A stretch of DNA of 64,000 nucleotides from Verrucomicrobiota bacterium (GTDB taxonomy: Bacteria; Verrucomicrobiota; Verrucomicrobiia; Limisphaerales; UBA9464). The position numbers were made by a program, and so were the translations under genes. The notes under the pieces are model-generated. The model had not been told where the DNA came from. It saw only the letters and a list, made by a program, of their open reading frames with translations, and did no database searches. How positions within the stretch are numbered: the first letter of the stretch is position 1; each line of letters begins with the position of its first letter. This document shows, one piece after another, positions 48,736 through 57,452 of this stretch. The stretch spans positions 1 to 64,000 of the forward strand of contig VHCG01000013.1 of NCBI GenBank assembly GCA_016871805.1, given 5' to 3'.

Positions 48736-48939
48736 CTAGGATTCTGAACGGTCGTTTGCGAGGGGCGTTGCGCCGGTGTCGACGGACGCACCCGTTGAGG
48801 AGGAGAGCGCCGACAGCACCTCGTGCAGAGGCACCGTGAGGTTGTGCGCAAAAACCCGGCCGTCGGGTAGGATGAGCAATTCGGTCTCGAAGGAGTCCGC
48901 CTCCGATCGGGTCGAGCCGGGTGCTGGGGGTTGATCCAT
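48736..48939 (-). CDS. Hypothetical protein (67 aa)
   Basis: MDQPPAPGSTRSEADSFETELLILPDGRVFAHNLTVPLHEVLSALSSSTG...; packed between radical SAM and AAA+ genes. Confidence 0.6.
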   Translation of the reverse strand: MDQPPAPGSTRSEADSFETELLILPDGRVFAHNLTVPLHEVLSALSSSTGASVDTGATPLANDRSES

Positions 48940-48951
48940 GACGCGTTGGGT

Positions 48952-49866
48952 TCAGTCGATGAGGTTCAGGCCGAGTCCGGCTCCAATCTTCCAGGCCCGG
49001 GCATGGTCCCGTGCCGAGCCGGGCGCAGAGAGCTCAGGATGTCGTGAGGAGAACCACCGGGGCCAGAACCCATCCCGGAGACTGACCTCGACCCCGGGCA
49101 ATTCCTCGGCCAACCACCGGGCGACCGGCACCCAGCAGCAGTCGAGGTGACCTGGCATCAACAGATGGCGGACGATCAGGCGGCTGTTCCTTGCGGCCCA
49201 ACGCAGGTTCTCCCGGACGACCTCGGTGTAGTCCGAGATCCGGGCCAGTCGCTCCGCACAGGTGTCCTGACCAAATTTGTAATCGGCCACCCAGACATCA
49301 AAGACTCCCTCCAGGAGCTGACGGGCCGTCGCGGTGCCATGGGCATTGGTCTTCCAGACCAGCTGCGCCTCGTTCGGGAGGCGCGAGACGAGGTCGAGGA
49401 CCGCGGGCAGGTGCAGCGTGGGCTCGCCACCGAGGATCATGATGGAGCGGGCTCCGTTGCGAAGCGCCTTGCGGGCCGCCTCGGCAAGGACCTCGAGGGG
49501 TTCTCCATCGATTCCAGGACCCGAAACCACCGAGCCCGCGGCGGGGTCCCAGCTGGAACGGCCCGTGATGCAGAAGTCACAGCGGAGGTCGCATCCGCTG
49601 AACGATACCGCGAAGATCGGACGCAGGGATGCCTCATCCCCCATCTCCGTCTGGGAGAGGAACACCCGAGCGGAGGATCCCGCGCCGCACGGACCCCGTT
49701 CGCCGGCCATCCGATTCACCCCGCAGCGATGGGCGCAGAGGTCGCACTTTTCAAAGGCGCGGAGAGCGGTGTCGATGCGGGAACGGGCCCGATCGGCACG
49801 TCCTGTGCCACACAGGACTGGGATCTCGGTCATCCGCAGGGGAAATGGGGTGGTTCTCGGCACCAT
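48952..49866 (-). CDS. Radical SAM protein, PflX/pyruvate-formate lyase activase-like
   Basis: CDLCAHRCGVNRMAGERGPCGAG; SFSGCDLRCDFCITGRSSW (CxxxCxxC); MILGGEPTLHLPAVLDLV. Confidence 0.9.
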   Translation of the reverse strand: MVPRTTPFPLRMTEIPVLCGTGRADRARSRIDTALRAFEKCDLCAHRCGVNRMAGERGPCGAGSSARVFLSQTEMGDEASLRPIFAVSFSGCDLRCDFCITGRSSWDPAAGSVVSGPGIDGEPLEVLAEAARKALRNGARSIMILGGEPTLHLPAVLDLVSRLPNEAQLVWKTNAHGTATARQLLEGVFDVWVADYKFGQDTCAERLARISDYTEVVRENLRWAARNSRLIVRHLLMPGHLDCCWVPVARWLAEELPGVEVSLRDGFWPRWFSSRHPELSAPGSARDHARAWKIGAGLGLNLID

Positions 49867-49872
49867 CTCGAC

Positions 49873-50118
49873 CTAGCCCTCCGTGTTTCCGTCCCACCAG
49901 CGACGCCACCAGGGTCTCTGGGAGTCGGCGGCCACCTCCGCCTGCAGCGCCGCAGCGAGGCGGGTTCTGACCTCCAATGGAACGGGGATGGAGTCGCGAT
50001 CGAGTCGGATCAGATCCTCGGGCGTCTCGATGCGCTGTGCCGCGGACGACGCCTTCTGGGTCGACTCGCCCTCGACGGTGGACTCGGAACCGGTCCGGAG
50101 TTGGTGACGTTGTTCCAT
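49873..50118 (-). CDS. Hypothetical protein (81 aa) directly downstream of ECF sigma factor
   Basis: MEQRHQLRTGSESTVEGESTQKASSAAQRIETPEDLIRLDRDSIPVPLEVRTRLAAALQAEV...WWRRWWDG; only 3-nt gap to the sigma gene. Confidence 0.6.
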   Translation of the reverse strand: MEQRHQLRTGSESTVEGESTQKASSAAQRIETPEDLIRLDRDSIPVPLEVRTRLAAALQAEVAADSQRPWWRRWWDGNTEG

Positions 50119-50121
50119 GGT

Positions 50122-50697
50122 TCAGGCGGTTCGTGCAAAAGCTCGGATGAAGGCCTTTCGTGCCCGGTGAAGCTTTCCACGGACGGCGTCGGGACTCTGT
50201 TCAGTTAGCTCGGCCACCTGTTCGTAGCTAAGTTCCTGGTCGGCGACGAGCAGCAGCACGAGGCGGTATTCCCCAGGCAGGGAATCCAACGTGCGCTGGA
50301 TCCGTTCCCCAAGCTCCTTCGTTTCCAGCACATGCAGGGGATTCGGGGCCTGCGCATCGACCCGATCGAAGATCGCGTCGTCCTCCGCGGTATGGATCTT
50401 CCTCGCCGCCCACGACTGCCTCAGATGCGAGCAGTGGTTGAGGGTGATCCGATAGAGCCAGGTCCGGAGGGCCGAGTTGCCGCGGAATCCATCGAACTTC
50501 CGGAACGCCTTCAGGAAGACATCGTGGGTGACATCCTGCGCCTGGATGGGATCACTCGTGAGCCGGAGGGCAAGGTAGTGGATGCGCTGGGAGTGGGCCG
50601 CGTAGATCGCGGCGAAGTCCGCAGGAAGATCCACCTGGGCAGACGGGTCCGTCGACGCCGTGGCGGCATCGATCGGGTCCTGCGGGCGTGTGGCCAT
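50122..50697 (-). CDS. RNA polymerase sigma factor, ECF subfamily
   Basis: IYAAHSQRIHYLALRLTSDPIQAQDVTHDVFLKAFRKFDGFRGNSALRTWLYRITLNHC; sigma-4 YEQVAELTEQSPDAVRGKLHRARKAF. Confidence 0.95.
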   Translation of the reverse strand: MATRPQDPIDAATASTDPSAQVDLPADFAAIYAAHSQRIHYLALRLTSDPIQAQDVTHDVFLKAFRKFDGFRGNSALRTWLYRITLNHCSHLRQSWAARKIHTAEDDAIFDRVDAQAPNPLHVLETKELGERIQRTLDSLPGEYRLVLLLVADQELSYEQVAELTEQSPDAVRGKLHRARKAFIRAFARTA

Positions 50698-50747
50698 GGG
50701 GGTCACCGTAGGTTGGACACACCGACCGGCCAAACGTCACGCCACGC

Positions 50748-51821
50748 TCAGCGACGCAACACGGCATCCTCCCGGAAGATCGCCCGCATCACCCGTTTTC
50801 GGGCATCGGTGAAGATCACCTGGATCCGTCCATCCCGGGTCTGGATCGCAGTGGGATAGGCATAGTCCCCGTCGGGCTTGGCCAGGAGGTTCCGCTGGTG
50901 GGGGAACGACCGGGCCCCGTCGACCGACAGCGCCACCGTCAGGGGAGTCCGCTCCGAGAAGCTGTCGTTGTAGACCAGCAGGTGATGTCCGCTCTGGAGC
51001 CGGAGGAAGTCCACCCCGGCATTCGGATTCGGGAACTTCGAGTCGACCCCGGGGCTCCAGGTCCTGCCGTTGTCGTGCGATTCGGTCCGAACCAGCCAGC
51101 CGTCCGGCTGGCCGTCGTAGTCGCCACCCCGGCGGCAGAAGGCGACCAGGTGTTGGCCCGCGATGACGGCCGGGGCGGGCTGGATGTTGCCGAGACGGGA
51201 GCGGACCCGGTTCGACTCCGTCCAGACCGACGTCCTCGGATCATAGCGAAGGAAGAACGAGGTGCAGTCGGGCGAGGTTCTCTCCGGATCGTTCCCCACC
51301 TCGTGATAGACGGGCAGAAGGTAGTCGCCACCCTCGAGGACGATCGGCAGGCCTCGGACCATGGTCCCGGCCTCGAAGGTGAGCATGAAGCTCTCCGACC
51401 AGGTCCGGGCGCCGTCCTTGGAGATCTTGGCCGTGATCCGGGAGGTGTCCCAGATCTCGCCATAGCGCGTGACATAGAAGAGCCAGACCCAGCCGTTGGG
51501 GGCCTGCCAGACGACAGGGTTTCCGAGGGAGTGGAACGGATTTCGGGCGATGGCGACGGGTGCGCTCCAGCGTTTCTGTCCCTTTCTCAGACGCATCCCG
51601 AAGACCGAGGCGGCGTCATCGCGGTACTCGCCCTTGCCGCTGAAGAACACGACGTAGAGATCGCCATTGTCCAATTCCGTGACGCTGGCGGGATGTTTGT
51701 AGTCCCCGGTGGGCGCCTCGGGTCCGACGATCGATTCGAGGACCACCTCTTCGGCGGCCTGGGAAACGGTGAGGAATCCCAGAAAGGCGCCGAGGAGCCA
51801 GAGGAGACGAACATGGATCAC
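50748..51821 (-). CDS. Secreted BNR-repeat exo-alpha-sialidase-like protein
   Basis: Signal peptide; SKDGARTWSESFM, SHDNGRTWSPGVDSKFPN, SVDGARSFPHQRNL; probable GTG start. Confidence 0.82.
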   Translation of the reverse strand: MIHVRLLWLLGAFLGFLTVSQAAEEVVLESIVGPEAPTGDYKHPASVTELDNGDLYVVFFSGKGEYRDDAASVFGMRLRKGQKRWSAPVAIARNPFHSLGNPVVWQAPNGWVWLFYVTRYGEIWDTSRITAKISKDGARTWSESFMLTFEAGTMVRGLPIVLEGGDYLLPVYHEVGNDPERTSPDCTSFFLRYDPRTSVWTESNRVRSRLGNIQPAPAVIAGQHLVAFCRRGGDYDGQPDGWLVRTESHDNGRTWSPGVDSKFPNPNAGVDFLRLQSGHHLLVYNDSFSERTPLTVALSVDGARSFPHQRNLLAKPDGDYAYPTAIQTRDGRIQVIFTDARKRVMRAIFREDAVLRR

Positions 51822-51871
51822 GGCTTCATCACGACCCGGCGACGGGCGATTGGAAAGGGGGAATCGGGGAG

Positions 51872-52111
51872 GGTCTCCCACGGTGACGCGGAGACACGGA
51901 GGCGGCAGAGAGAAAGGAAACGAGGTGAGACAACGAATGGTGCCGGGCAGAGAACGATGTCGAGCCGTTGGGCGATGCGGTGCCCTGCATCACCGGGTGC
52001 CGCATCACCCATCCCAGACCGCAGCCGGCCCCCTCACCGCCATCGCCAACCCGTCTTCCAAAACTCCCTTCCCGGTCTTTTCTTCGCGTCTCCGCGTCAC
52101 CGTGTGAGGCC
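51872..52111 (-). repeat. 240-bp MITE-like intergenic element with inverted ends and internal two-hairpin module
   Basis: cccacggtgacgcggagacacgga (left) versus tcttcgcgtctccgcgtcaccgtgtg (right) are inverted repeats; internal block shared with 8116-8429. Confidence 0.7.
51971..52010 (-). repeat. Two-hairpin structured module, copy 3
   Basis: Minus strand GGGTG-atgcgg-CACCC then GGTGATGCAG-ggca-CCGCATCGCC. Confidence 0.65.
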
Positions 52112-52118
52112 CTCCCCC

Positions 52119-54356
52119 TCAGACCAGGCTGACCGGATCGATATCGATGGTCAGCCGCAGGTCCTCCGGCCACTCGAGCGACGCCTCGACCGCGGCGAGT
52201 TCGCGTCCGAGACGGGCCATCGCCTTGGTGCGGATCATCAGCTGGTAGCGGAAGAACGTCTCGGCCTTCAGCAAGGGGGCCGGCGCCGGCCCGGCCAACA
52301 CGAGGTCGCGCCAGGATTCCAGTCGGCTGGCGAGGGTCTTCTTCAGGTGTTCCGCGACCAGCTTGACCTTGTCCTCGTTGCGCCCCCGGACGGTCAGCAG
52401 GGCGACCCGTGACCACGGCGGGTACTTGAGCTGCTCGCGGAACTCCATCTCCTGCTCGTAGAAGCCGAGGTAGTCATGACGCCGGGCGAATTGGATGGCG
52501 GGATGGAACGGGGTGAAGGTCTGGACGAAGACCTCGCCCTCGACATCGCCACGTCCCGCACGGCCGCTCACCTGGGTCAGCAGCTGAAAGGTCCGCTCCC
52601 CAGCCCGGAAATCCGGAACGTGCAGGCCGAGGTCGGCATGGATGATCCCGACCAGGGTCACGTTCGGAAAGTGGAGCCCCTTTGCGATCATCTGGGTGCC
52701 GACCAGGATGTCGATCTTGCCGGTCCGGAAGTCGGTCAGGATGCGGCGGTAGTCGTCCTTGCGCTGGAGCGTGTCGGAATCCATCCGCGTCACACGCGCC
52801 TGGGGGAACAACCGGCTCAGGACGTCCTCGACCCGTTCGGTCCCGAGGCCCGAATACCGGATCGCCGGGTTCGAGCACTGGGGACACTGGGCCGGGACGG
52901 TCTCGTCGTGGCCACAGATGTGACACCGCAGGTGCTGGGCCTTGCGATGGAAGGTGAGGGTGACGCTGCAGTTCGGGCATCCGGCGACGTAGCCACAGGT
53001 GTCGCACTGCAGGGAGGTTGAGTAGCCGCGCCGGTTCAGGAACAGCATCGTCTGCTCCGCGCGTTCAAGTCGCAGCCGGATCGCCTCCGTGAGCGGAGTC
53101 GAGAAGATGGCGGACGCGCCGCCCTTGGTCTTCCGCTGCTCAAGCCGGAGGTCGACGATCCGAACCACCGGAAGGCGGGTGTCGGTGACACGACCAGGGA
53201 GCTCGAGGAGACGGTACTTTTCCCGGGTGGCGTTGAAGTAGCTCTCGAGGGAGGGCGTGGCGGAGCCCAGGACCACGACGGCCCGTTCCCGTTGTCCCCG
53301 GACGACAGCCACGTCGCGGGCATGGTAGCGCGGAGCCTCCTCCTGCTTGTAGGAGTGCTCATGCTCCTCATCGACGATGATCAGCCCGAGGGGTTCGACC
53401 GGGGCGAAGACGGCCGACCGGGCGCCAATGACGATCCGGGCGCGTCCATCCCGGATCTTGTGCCATTCGTCGTGACGTTCCCCGGTGCTCAGCTGGCTGT
53501 GGAGCACGGCGACGAGGGTGGGATGGGGGCCGGAACAGAACCGGGCCTTGAACCGTTCGACCGTCTGCGGGGTGAGGGAGATCTCCGGGACGAGCACGAT
53601 GGCCCCCTTGCCGGCGACAAGGGTCTCGGCGATCGCCTGCAGGTAGATCTCGGTCTTGCCCGATCCCGTCACCCCGTGGAGCAGGAACACCCCGCCGCCC
53701 TCCTTCGCCGCCGGGTCGGAGGCCGACCTCATGGCGCCGCTGATCGCCTGGAGGGCCCGGTCCTGGTCGGGATTGAGGGTGAGGGGCTGGGTGGGGGTGA
53801 ATCGTTCGAGGGCGTAGGGATCCCGCTCATCGCGCTTCGGCGCGATGACCACCAGCCCCTTGTCCTCGAGCTTTCGGATAGTCTCGGCGGTGGTCTCGCC
53901 AAGGCGGATCAGTTCCTGCAGGGGGAGTTCGCGCCACTCCTCGAGGATGTTCCAGATCGCCTTCTGACGCGGGGTGAGCTTCGGCATCTCACCCGCCGGC
54001 GGGAGCACATGGACGTGGAGCCGTTCCCGCCAGCCGGCTTCCTCCTGTCGGACCGCCTCGGGGACGACGGTCTTGAGGGCGGCCTCGACGGGGCAGCAGT
54101 AGTACTCGGCCATCCAGCGGGCGAGCTCGAGGACCCTGGGCGTGACCAGACTCTGTTGGCCGATGACCCGCAGGATGGGCTTAAGGCCCGTGTGCGGGGA
54201 GGAGTCGACCAGGGCCGTGACGACGCCCAGGACCTCGCGGTGCGAGAACGGCACCTTCACCCGGGCGCCAACCGAGAGGCTCGATTCCAGCTCGGTTGGG
54301 ACCGAGTAGTCGAACTCCCGCCGGAGGGTCAGGTCGAGGGTGACGCGGGCGATCAC
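52119..54356 (-). CDS. priA: Primosomal protein N' (PriA helicase)
   Basis: HGVTGSGKTEIYLQAI; LIIVDEEHEHSYKQEEAPRYHARDVAV; LQCDTCGYVAGCPNCSVTLTFHRKAQHLRCHICGH; GTQMIAKGLHFPNVTLVGIIHAD; probable GTG start. Confidence 0.97.
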   Translation of the reverse strand: MIARVTLDLTLRREFDYSVPTELESSLSVGARVKVPFSHREVLGVVTALVDSSPHTGLKPILRVIGQQSLVTPRVLELARWMAEYYCCPVEAALKTVVPEAVRQEEAGWRERLHVHVLPPAGEMPKLTPRQKAIWNILEEWRELPLQELIRLGETTAETIRKLEDKGLVVIAPKRDERDPYALERFTPTQPLTLNPDQDRALQAISGAMRSASDPAAKEGGGVFLLHGVTGSGKTEIYLQAIAETLVAGKGAIVLVPEISLTPQTVERFKARFCSGPHPTLVAVLHSQLSTGERHDEWHKIRDGRARIVIGARSAVFAPVEPLGLIIVDEEHEHSYKQEEAPRYHARDVAVVRGQRERAVVVLGSATPSLESYFNATREKYRLLELPGRVTDTRLPVVRIVDLRLEQRKTKGGASAIFSTPLTEAIRLRLERAEQTMLFLNRRGYSTSLQCDTCGYVAGCPNCSVTLTFHRKAQHLRCHICGHDETVPAQCPQCSNPAIRYSGLGTERVEDVLSRLFPQARVTRMDSDTLQRKDDYRRILTDFRTGKIDILVGTQMIAKGLHFPNVTLVGIIHADLGLHVPDFRAGERTFQLLTQVSGRAGRGDVEGEVFVQTFTPFHPAIQFARRHDYLGFYEQEMEFREQLKYPPWSRVALLTVRGRNEDKVKLVAEHLKKTLASRLESWRDLVLAGPAPAPLLKAETFFRYQLMIRTKAMARLGRELAAVEASLEWPEDLRLTIDIDPVSLV

Positions 54357-54569
54357 CGGGCCACGCTCACGGATCCCCAAGGGTCTTGGAAAGCAGGAAG
54401 GTGTCGGTCCCGCGACACGACCCCGGAAGTCGTGTCGGAGGATCGGGGGGATCCCGTTCCCCTCCCGGGAGACCCCCGCAGGGCGATCTGGATTCGAACG
54501 CCCCGGACACCCTGGCTCCATGGCTCCCTCACGACGTTGCCAGCTGGAAGATCCAACCTACCCTCCGCC

Positions 54570-55142
54570 ATGATCCGCCGCATGCTCCTCGTCGCTGGAA
54601 CCCTTCTGGTGGTGGGCTTGGTGTGGAGCGGCTGCGCCATGACCCGCGCGGGATACGAATCGGCGCCGTACACGGTCCTGGAGAAGTCCGGCCGGATCGA
54701 ACTGCGCCGGTATCCGATCCTCCGGGTGGCGGAGACGCCCCGTGGGGGCGACGACTTCATGCGGCTCTTCCGCTACATCTCCAAGGGCAACGCGGCGGGC
54801 GAGAAGATCGCCATGACCACGCCGGTGTTCATGGAGGGCGACGGTGGTACGAACGAGACGATGGCCTTCGTCCTGCCGGAATCCCTCACCGCGCCCCCTG
54901 CCCCGAGCAACGGCCGGGTCAGCATCCGCGAACTGCCCCCCTCCACCTTCGCCGTGCTGCGGTTCAAGGGAGGGCAGCAGGGGCCGGACGGGAAGGCCGC
55001 CGCGGAACTCCGCCGGTGGATGGCCGACCGGAAACTGCCCGTCGGCGGCGAGGCCCGGTTCGCCTATTTCGATCCCCCCTGGATCCCTGGGTTCCTCCGA
55101 CGCAACGAGGTCATGATCCCGACTCCGGAGTCCACGCGCTGA
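54570..55142 (+). CDS. SOUL family heme-binding-like protein, lipoprotein-like signal
   Basis: LVWSGCAMTRAGYESAPYTVLEKSGRIELRRYPILRVAET; RLFRYISKGNAAGEKIAMTTPVFM. Confidence 0.9.
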   Translation: MIRRMLLVAGTLLVVGLVWSGCAMTRAGYESAPYTVLEKSGRIELRRYPILRVAETPRGGDDFMRLFRYISKGNAAGEKIAMTTPVFMEGDGGTNETMAFVLPESLTAPPAPSNGRVSIRELPPSTFAVLRFKGGQQGPDGKAAAELRRWMADRKLPVGGEARFAYFDPPWIPGFLRRNEVMIPTPESTR

Positions 55143-55158
55143 TCCACCGCGAGATCCG

Positions 55159-56025
55159 TCACGGGGTCGGGGAGGACCGCGGAGGGAAGTCCCGACGATA
55201 CCGCCGGACCAGTTCGTCCGGGTTGTTCGGAACCAGGTACAGCCTCTGCCGAAGCCGCTTCGATTCCCCAGGGTTCAAGCCCCCGATGAGCGGATCGCTG
55301 TGGAGACACACGTAGACCCCCTCGAACAGCTCGTGGGTCTGGTCGCTGGCCGTGGCCAGGATCCATTTGCCGTCCCATGAAACGCACCCGATCAGCCCGG
55401 AGGCGAGGCGCTCCGGTGAGATCGGACGTGGGTTTGCATCCGCCTCCTTGGTCCACGGAGGCAGGTAGACCTGGCCTCCCGGATACCGTGCCGATTCGGT
55501 CCGACGGATCCGATCCAGGTTCCTGCGCCCCTTTGTGGTGAACACGAAGCTCTTCCGGGTGTAGTTCGACTGACCGCATCCGGTGAACTCCGCGACACGG
55601 ATGCAGGCAGGCTGGAACCACTGCACCGGGACGGCATTCATCCCCTCATTGCTCAGCAGGAACCGAAGGTCGAGGCCATCGGGCTCCACACGCACCTCAT
55701 GGAGCACCAGCACCGAAGGATCCACCCGCGTCCGGAACCGCAGTTCCTGTCCATCAGGCGTCGCGTGGAGGAGTTCGGTGCGGTGCGACAGACGGGTCTC
55801 GTTCCAGTCGCGATCATGCGCACCGGGTTTCAGGAACGCCTCCAGATACCAGACCTCCAGCCGGCCACCCGGAAGCCGGGCGTCGTGGACCGTCAGGAGG
55901 TTGTTGGTCCAGGACAGCCGCATCGACGGCGCAGGCTCGTCCGCGATGGCGCCCGTCAGTCCCCACAACAGCAGGACGATGGCCGTCAGAAGGTCGCCCC
56001 GGATCCGGATCCATCCCGTGCTCAC
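55159..56025 (-). CDS. Conserved secreted hypothetical protein
   Basis: Signal peptide; GRRNLDRIRRTESARYPGGQVYLPPWTKEADANPRPISPERLASGLIGCVSWDGKWILATASDQTHELFEGVYVCLHSDP. Confidence 0.7.
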   Translation of the reverse strand: MSTGWIRIRGDLLTAIVLLLWGLTGAIADEPAPSMRLSWTNNLLTVHDARLPGGRLEVWYLEAFLKPGAHDRDWNETRLSHRTELLHATPDGQELRFRTRVDPSVLVLHEVRVEPDGLDLRFLLSNEGMNAVPVQWFQPACIRVAEFTGCGQSNYTRKSFVFTTKGRRNLDRIRRTESARYPGGQVYLPPWTKEADANPRPISPERLASGLIGCVSWDGKWILATASDQTHELFEGVYVCLHSDPLIGGLNPGESKRLRQRLYLVPNNPDELVRRYRRDFPPRSSPTP

Positions 56026-56090
56026 CCGGAAACGCTGGCGAATCCAATTGGCCTGCCAAGCTTTCTCCGGACACCGACCGCATCACTACC

Positions 56091-57035
56091 TCAGAACCGC
56101 TCCGGCACACCTTCCTCGAGGACCCGGAGGTGACGAAGAAGCCTCCTATCCCTGGCCGCCTCGCGCAGCCACCGCTCGGGCTCGTCCATGTCCTCGAAGG
56201 AGAGCTTGAAGGTCCCGAAGTGCATCGGCACCAACCAGTCGGCCCGGAGATCCTCGAAGGCCCGGACCGCCTCGTCCGGCCCCATGTGCACCTTCCGGAA
56301 CGAATCAGGATGGTAAGCACCGATCGGCAGGAGGGCGACCTCGGGACGCATCCGCTGGCCGATCTCCTCGAAACCCTCGAAGTAGGCCGAATCACCCGCG
56401 TGATAGACCCGGCGACCCTGGTGTTCGATCAGGAACCCGCCCCAACCCCGATGCTCATCCTTCAGCGTCCGAGCCCCCCAATGTTTCGCCGGCACCAAGG
56501 TCGCCTTCCAGTCGCCCCGTCCAAAGCTCTCCCACCATTTCAGCTCGATGATCCGTTCGAATCCCAGGGATCGGGCCAGTGATCCGCATCCCCACGGGAG
56601 GACCGCGATCTTCGCGGAGGGCGGGAGCTTGCGGATCGACGGCTTGTGGAAGTGGTCGAAATGCGCGTGGGTCAGCAGGACGACATCGATCGGCGGCAGA
56701 TCCTGGGCGCGAAGGCCCGGACGCTTCAGGCGCTTCAGCAGGAAGAGCCAGTTCGCGAAATTCGGATCGATGATGAGGTTGAGGTCCGAGAACTGCAGGA
56801 GGAAGGAGGCGTGCCCGATCCAGGTCAGAGCCAGCTGCCCCGTCTCCAGATGCGGGAACCGGGGAACCTTCACCGATCCACCCTGGGGGGTCATCAAGGC
56901 CTTCCAGACCATCTCCCGGAAGAAGCTGCGCGGATCGAAGTGGTTGCTCGGGGTGAGTTCGCGGAAGGAGCGGGGGATGCGACGCCGGCGGACACGGGCC
57001 TCCACGGGGTTCGGCTGCTGCCAATCGGAACTCAT
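56091..57035 (-). CDS. MBL-fold metallo-hydrolase (NAPE-PLD/UlaG-like)
   Basis: TWIGHASFLLQFSDLNLIIDPNF; VVLLTHAHFDHFHKPSIRKL; VYHAGDSAYFEGFEEIG; PMHFGTFKLSFEDMDEP. Confidence 0.93.
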   Translation of the reverse strand: MSSDWQQPNPVEARVRRRRIPRSFRELTPSNHFDPRSFFREMVWKALMTPQGGSVKVPRFPHLETGQLALTWIGHASFLLQFSDLNLIIDPNFANWLFLLKRLKRPGLRAQDLPPIDVVLLTHAHFDHFHKPSIRKLPPSAKIAVLPWGCGSLARSLGFERIIELKWWESFGRGDWKATLVPAKHWGARTLKDEHRGWGGFLIEHQGRRVYHAGDSAYFEGFEEIGQRMRPEVALLPIGAYHPDSFRKVHMGPDEAVRAFEDLRADWLVPMHFGTFKLSFEDMDEPERWLREAARDRRLLRHLRVLEEGVPERF

Positions 57036-57241
57036 CGGTTCCCAACTGGTAGCGGGTGAACCCGCCGAGGCCAAATCGGAGTCCGGGTCCCATCCGACTT
57101 CCTTTGAATAACAGGAACCGGCCTCCGGGGATCCGTCGCTGAATAGGTCGGGTCTCAACCAGTCCAACTCCCCACGCAATGGACACCAGAGCCTCCAGGT
57201 CTTTCGCCCCTGTCGTTGGTCGGTTGGAGTCAGGGGTTGGC

Positions 57242-57267
57242 ATCCGCCGGAGGAGACGCCGGCGGAT
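57242..57267. other. Intergenic inverted repeat
   Basis: ATCCGCCGG-aggagacg-CCGGCGGAT. Confidence 0.55.
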
Positions 57268-57452
57268 CCCTCATTCCTTTCCACCAGGGACCGCTCATGC
57301 CGTGTGATCCGAACCCCTTCGTCCGCGATGGGGTTCCTTCCTCCGGACAGACCCCGACACGGTCGACATCTGGTGGCCCGAATTCCGTTTCCCTCCGGGT
57401 GGTTTCCCATGCTGAATCCCGGGGTCCGAAGACGCGGTTTCAAACCCCCGAC

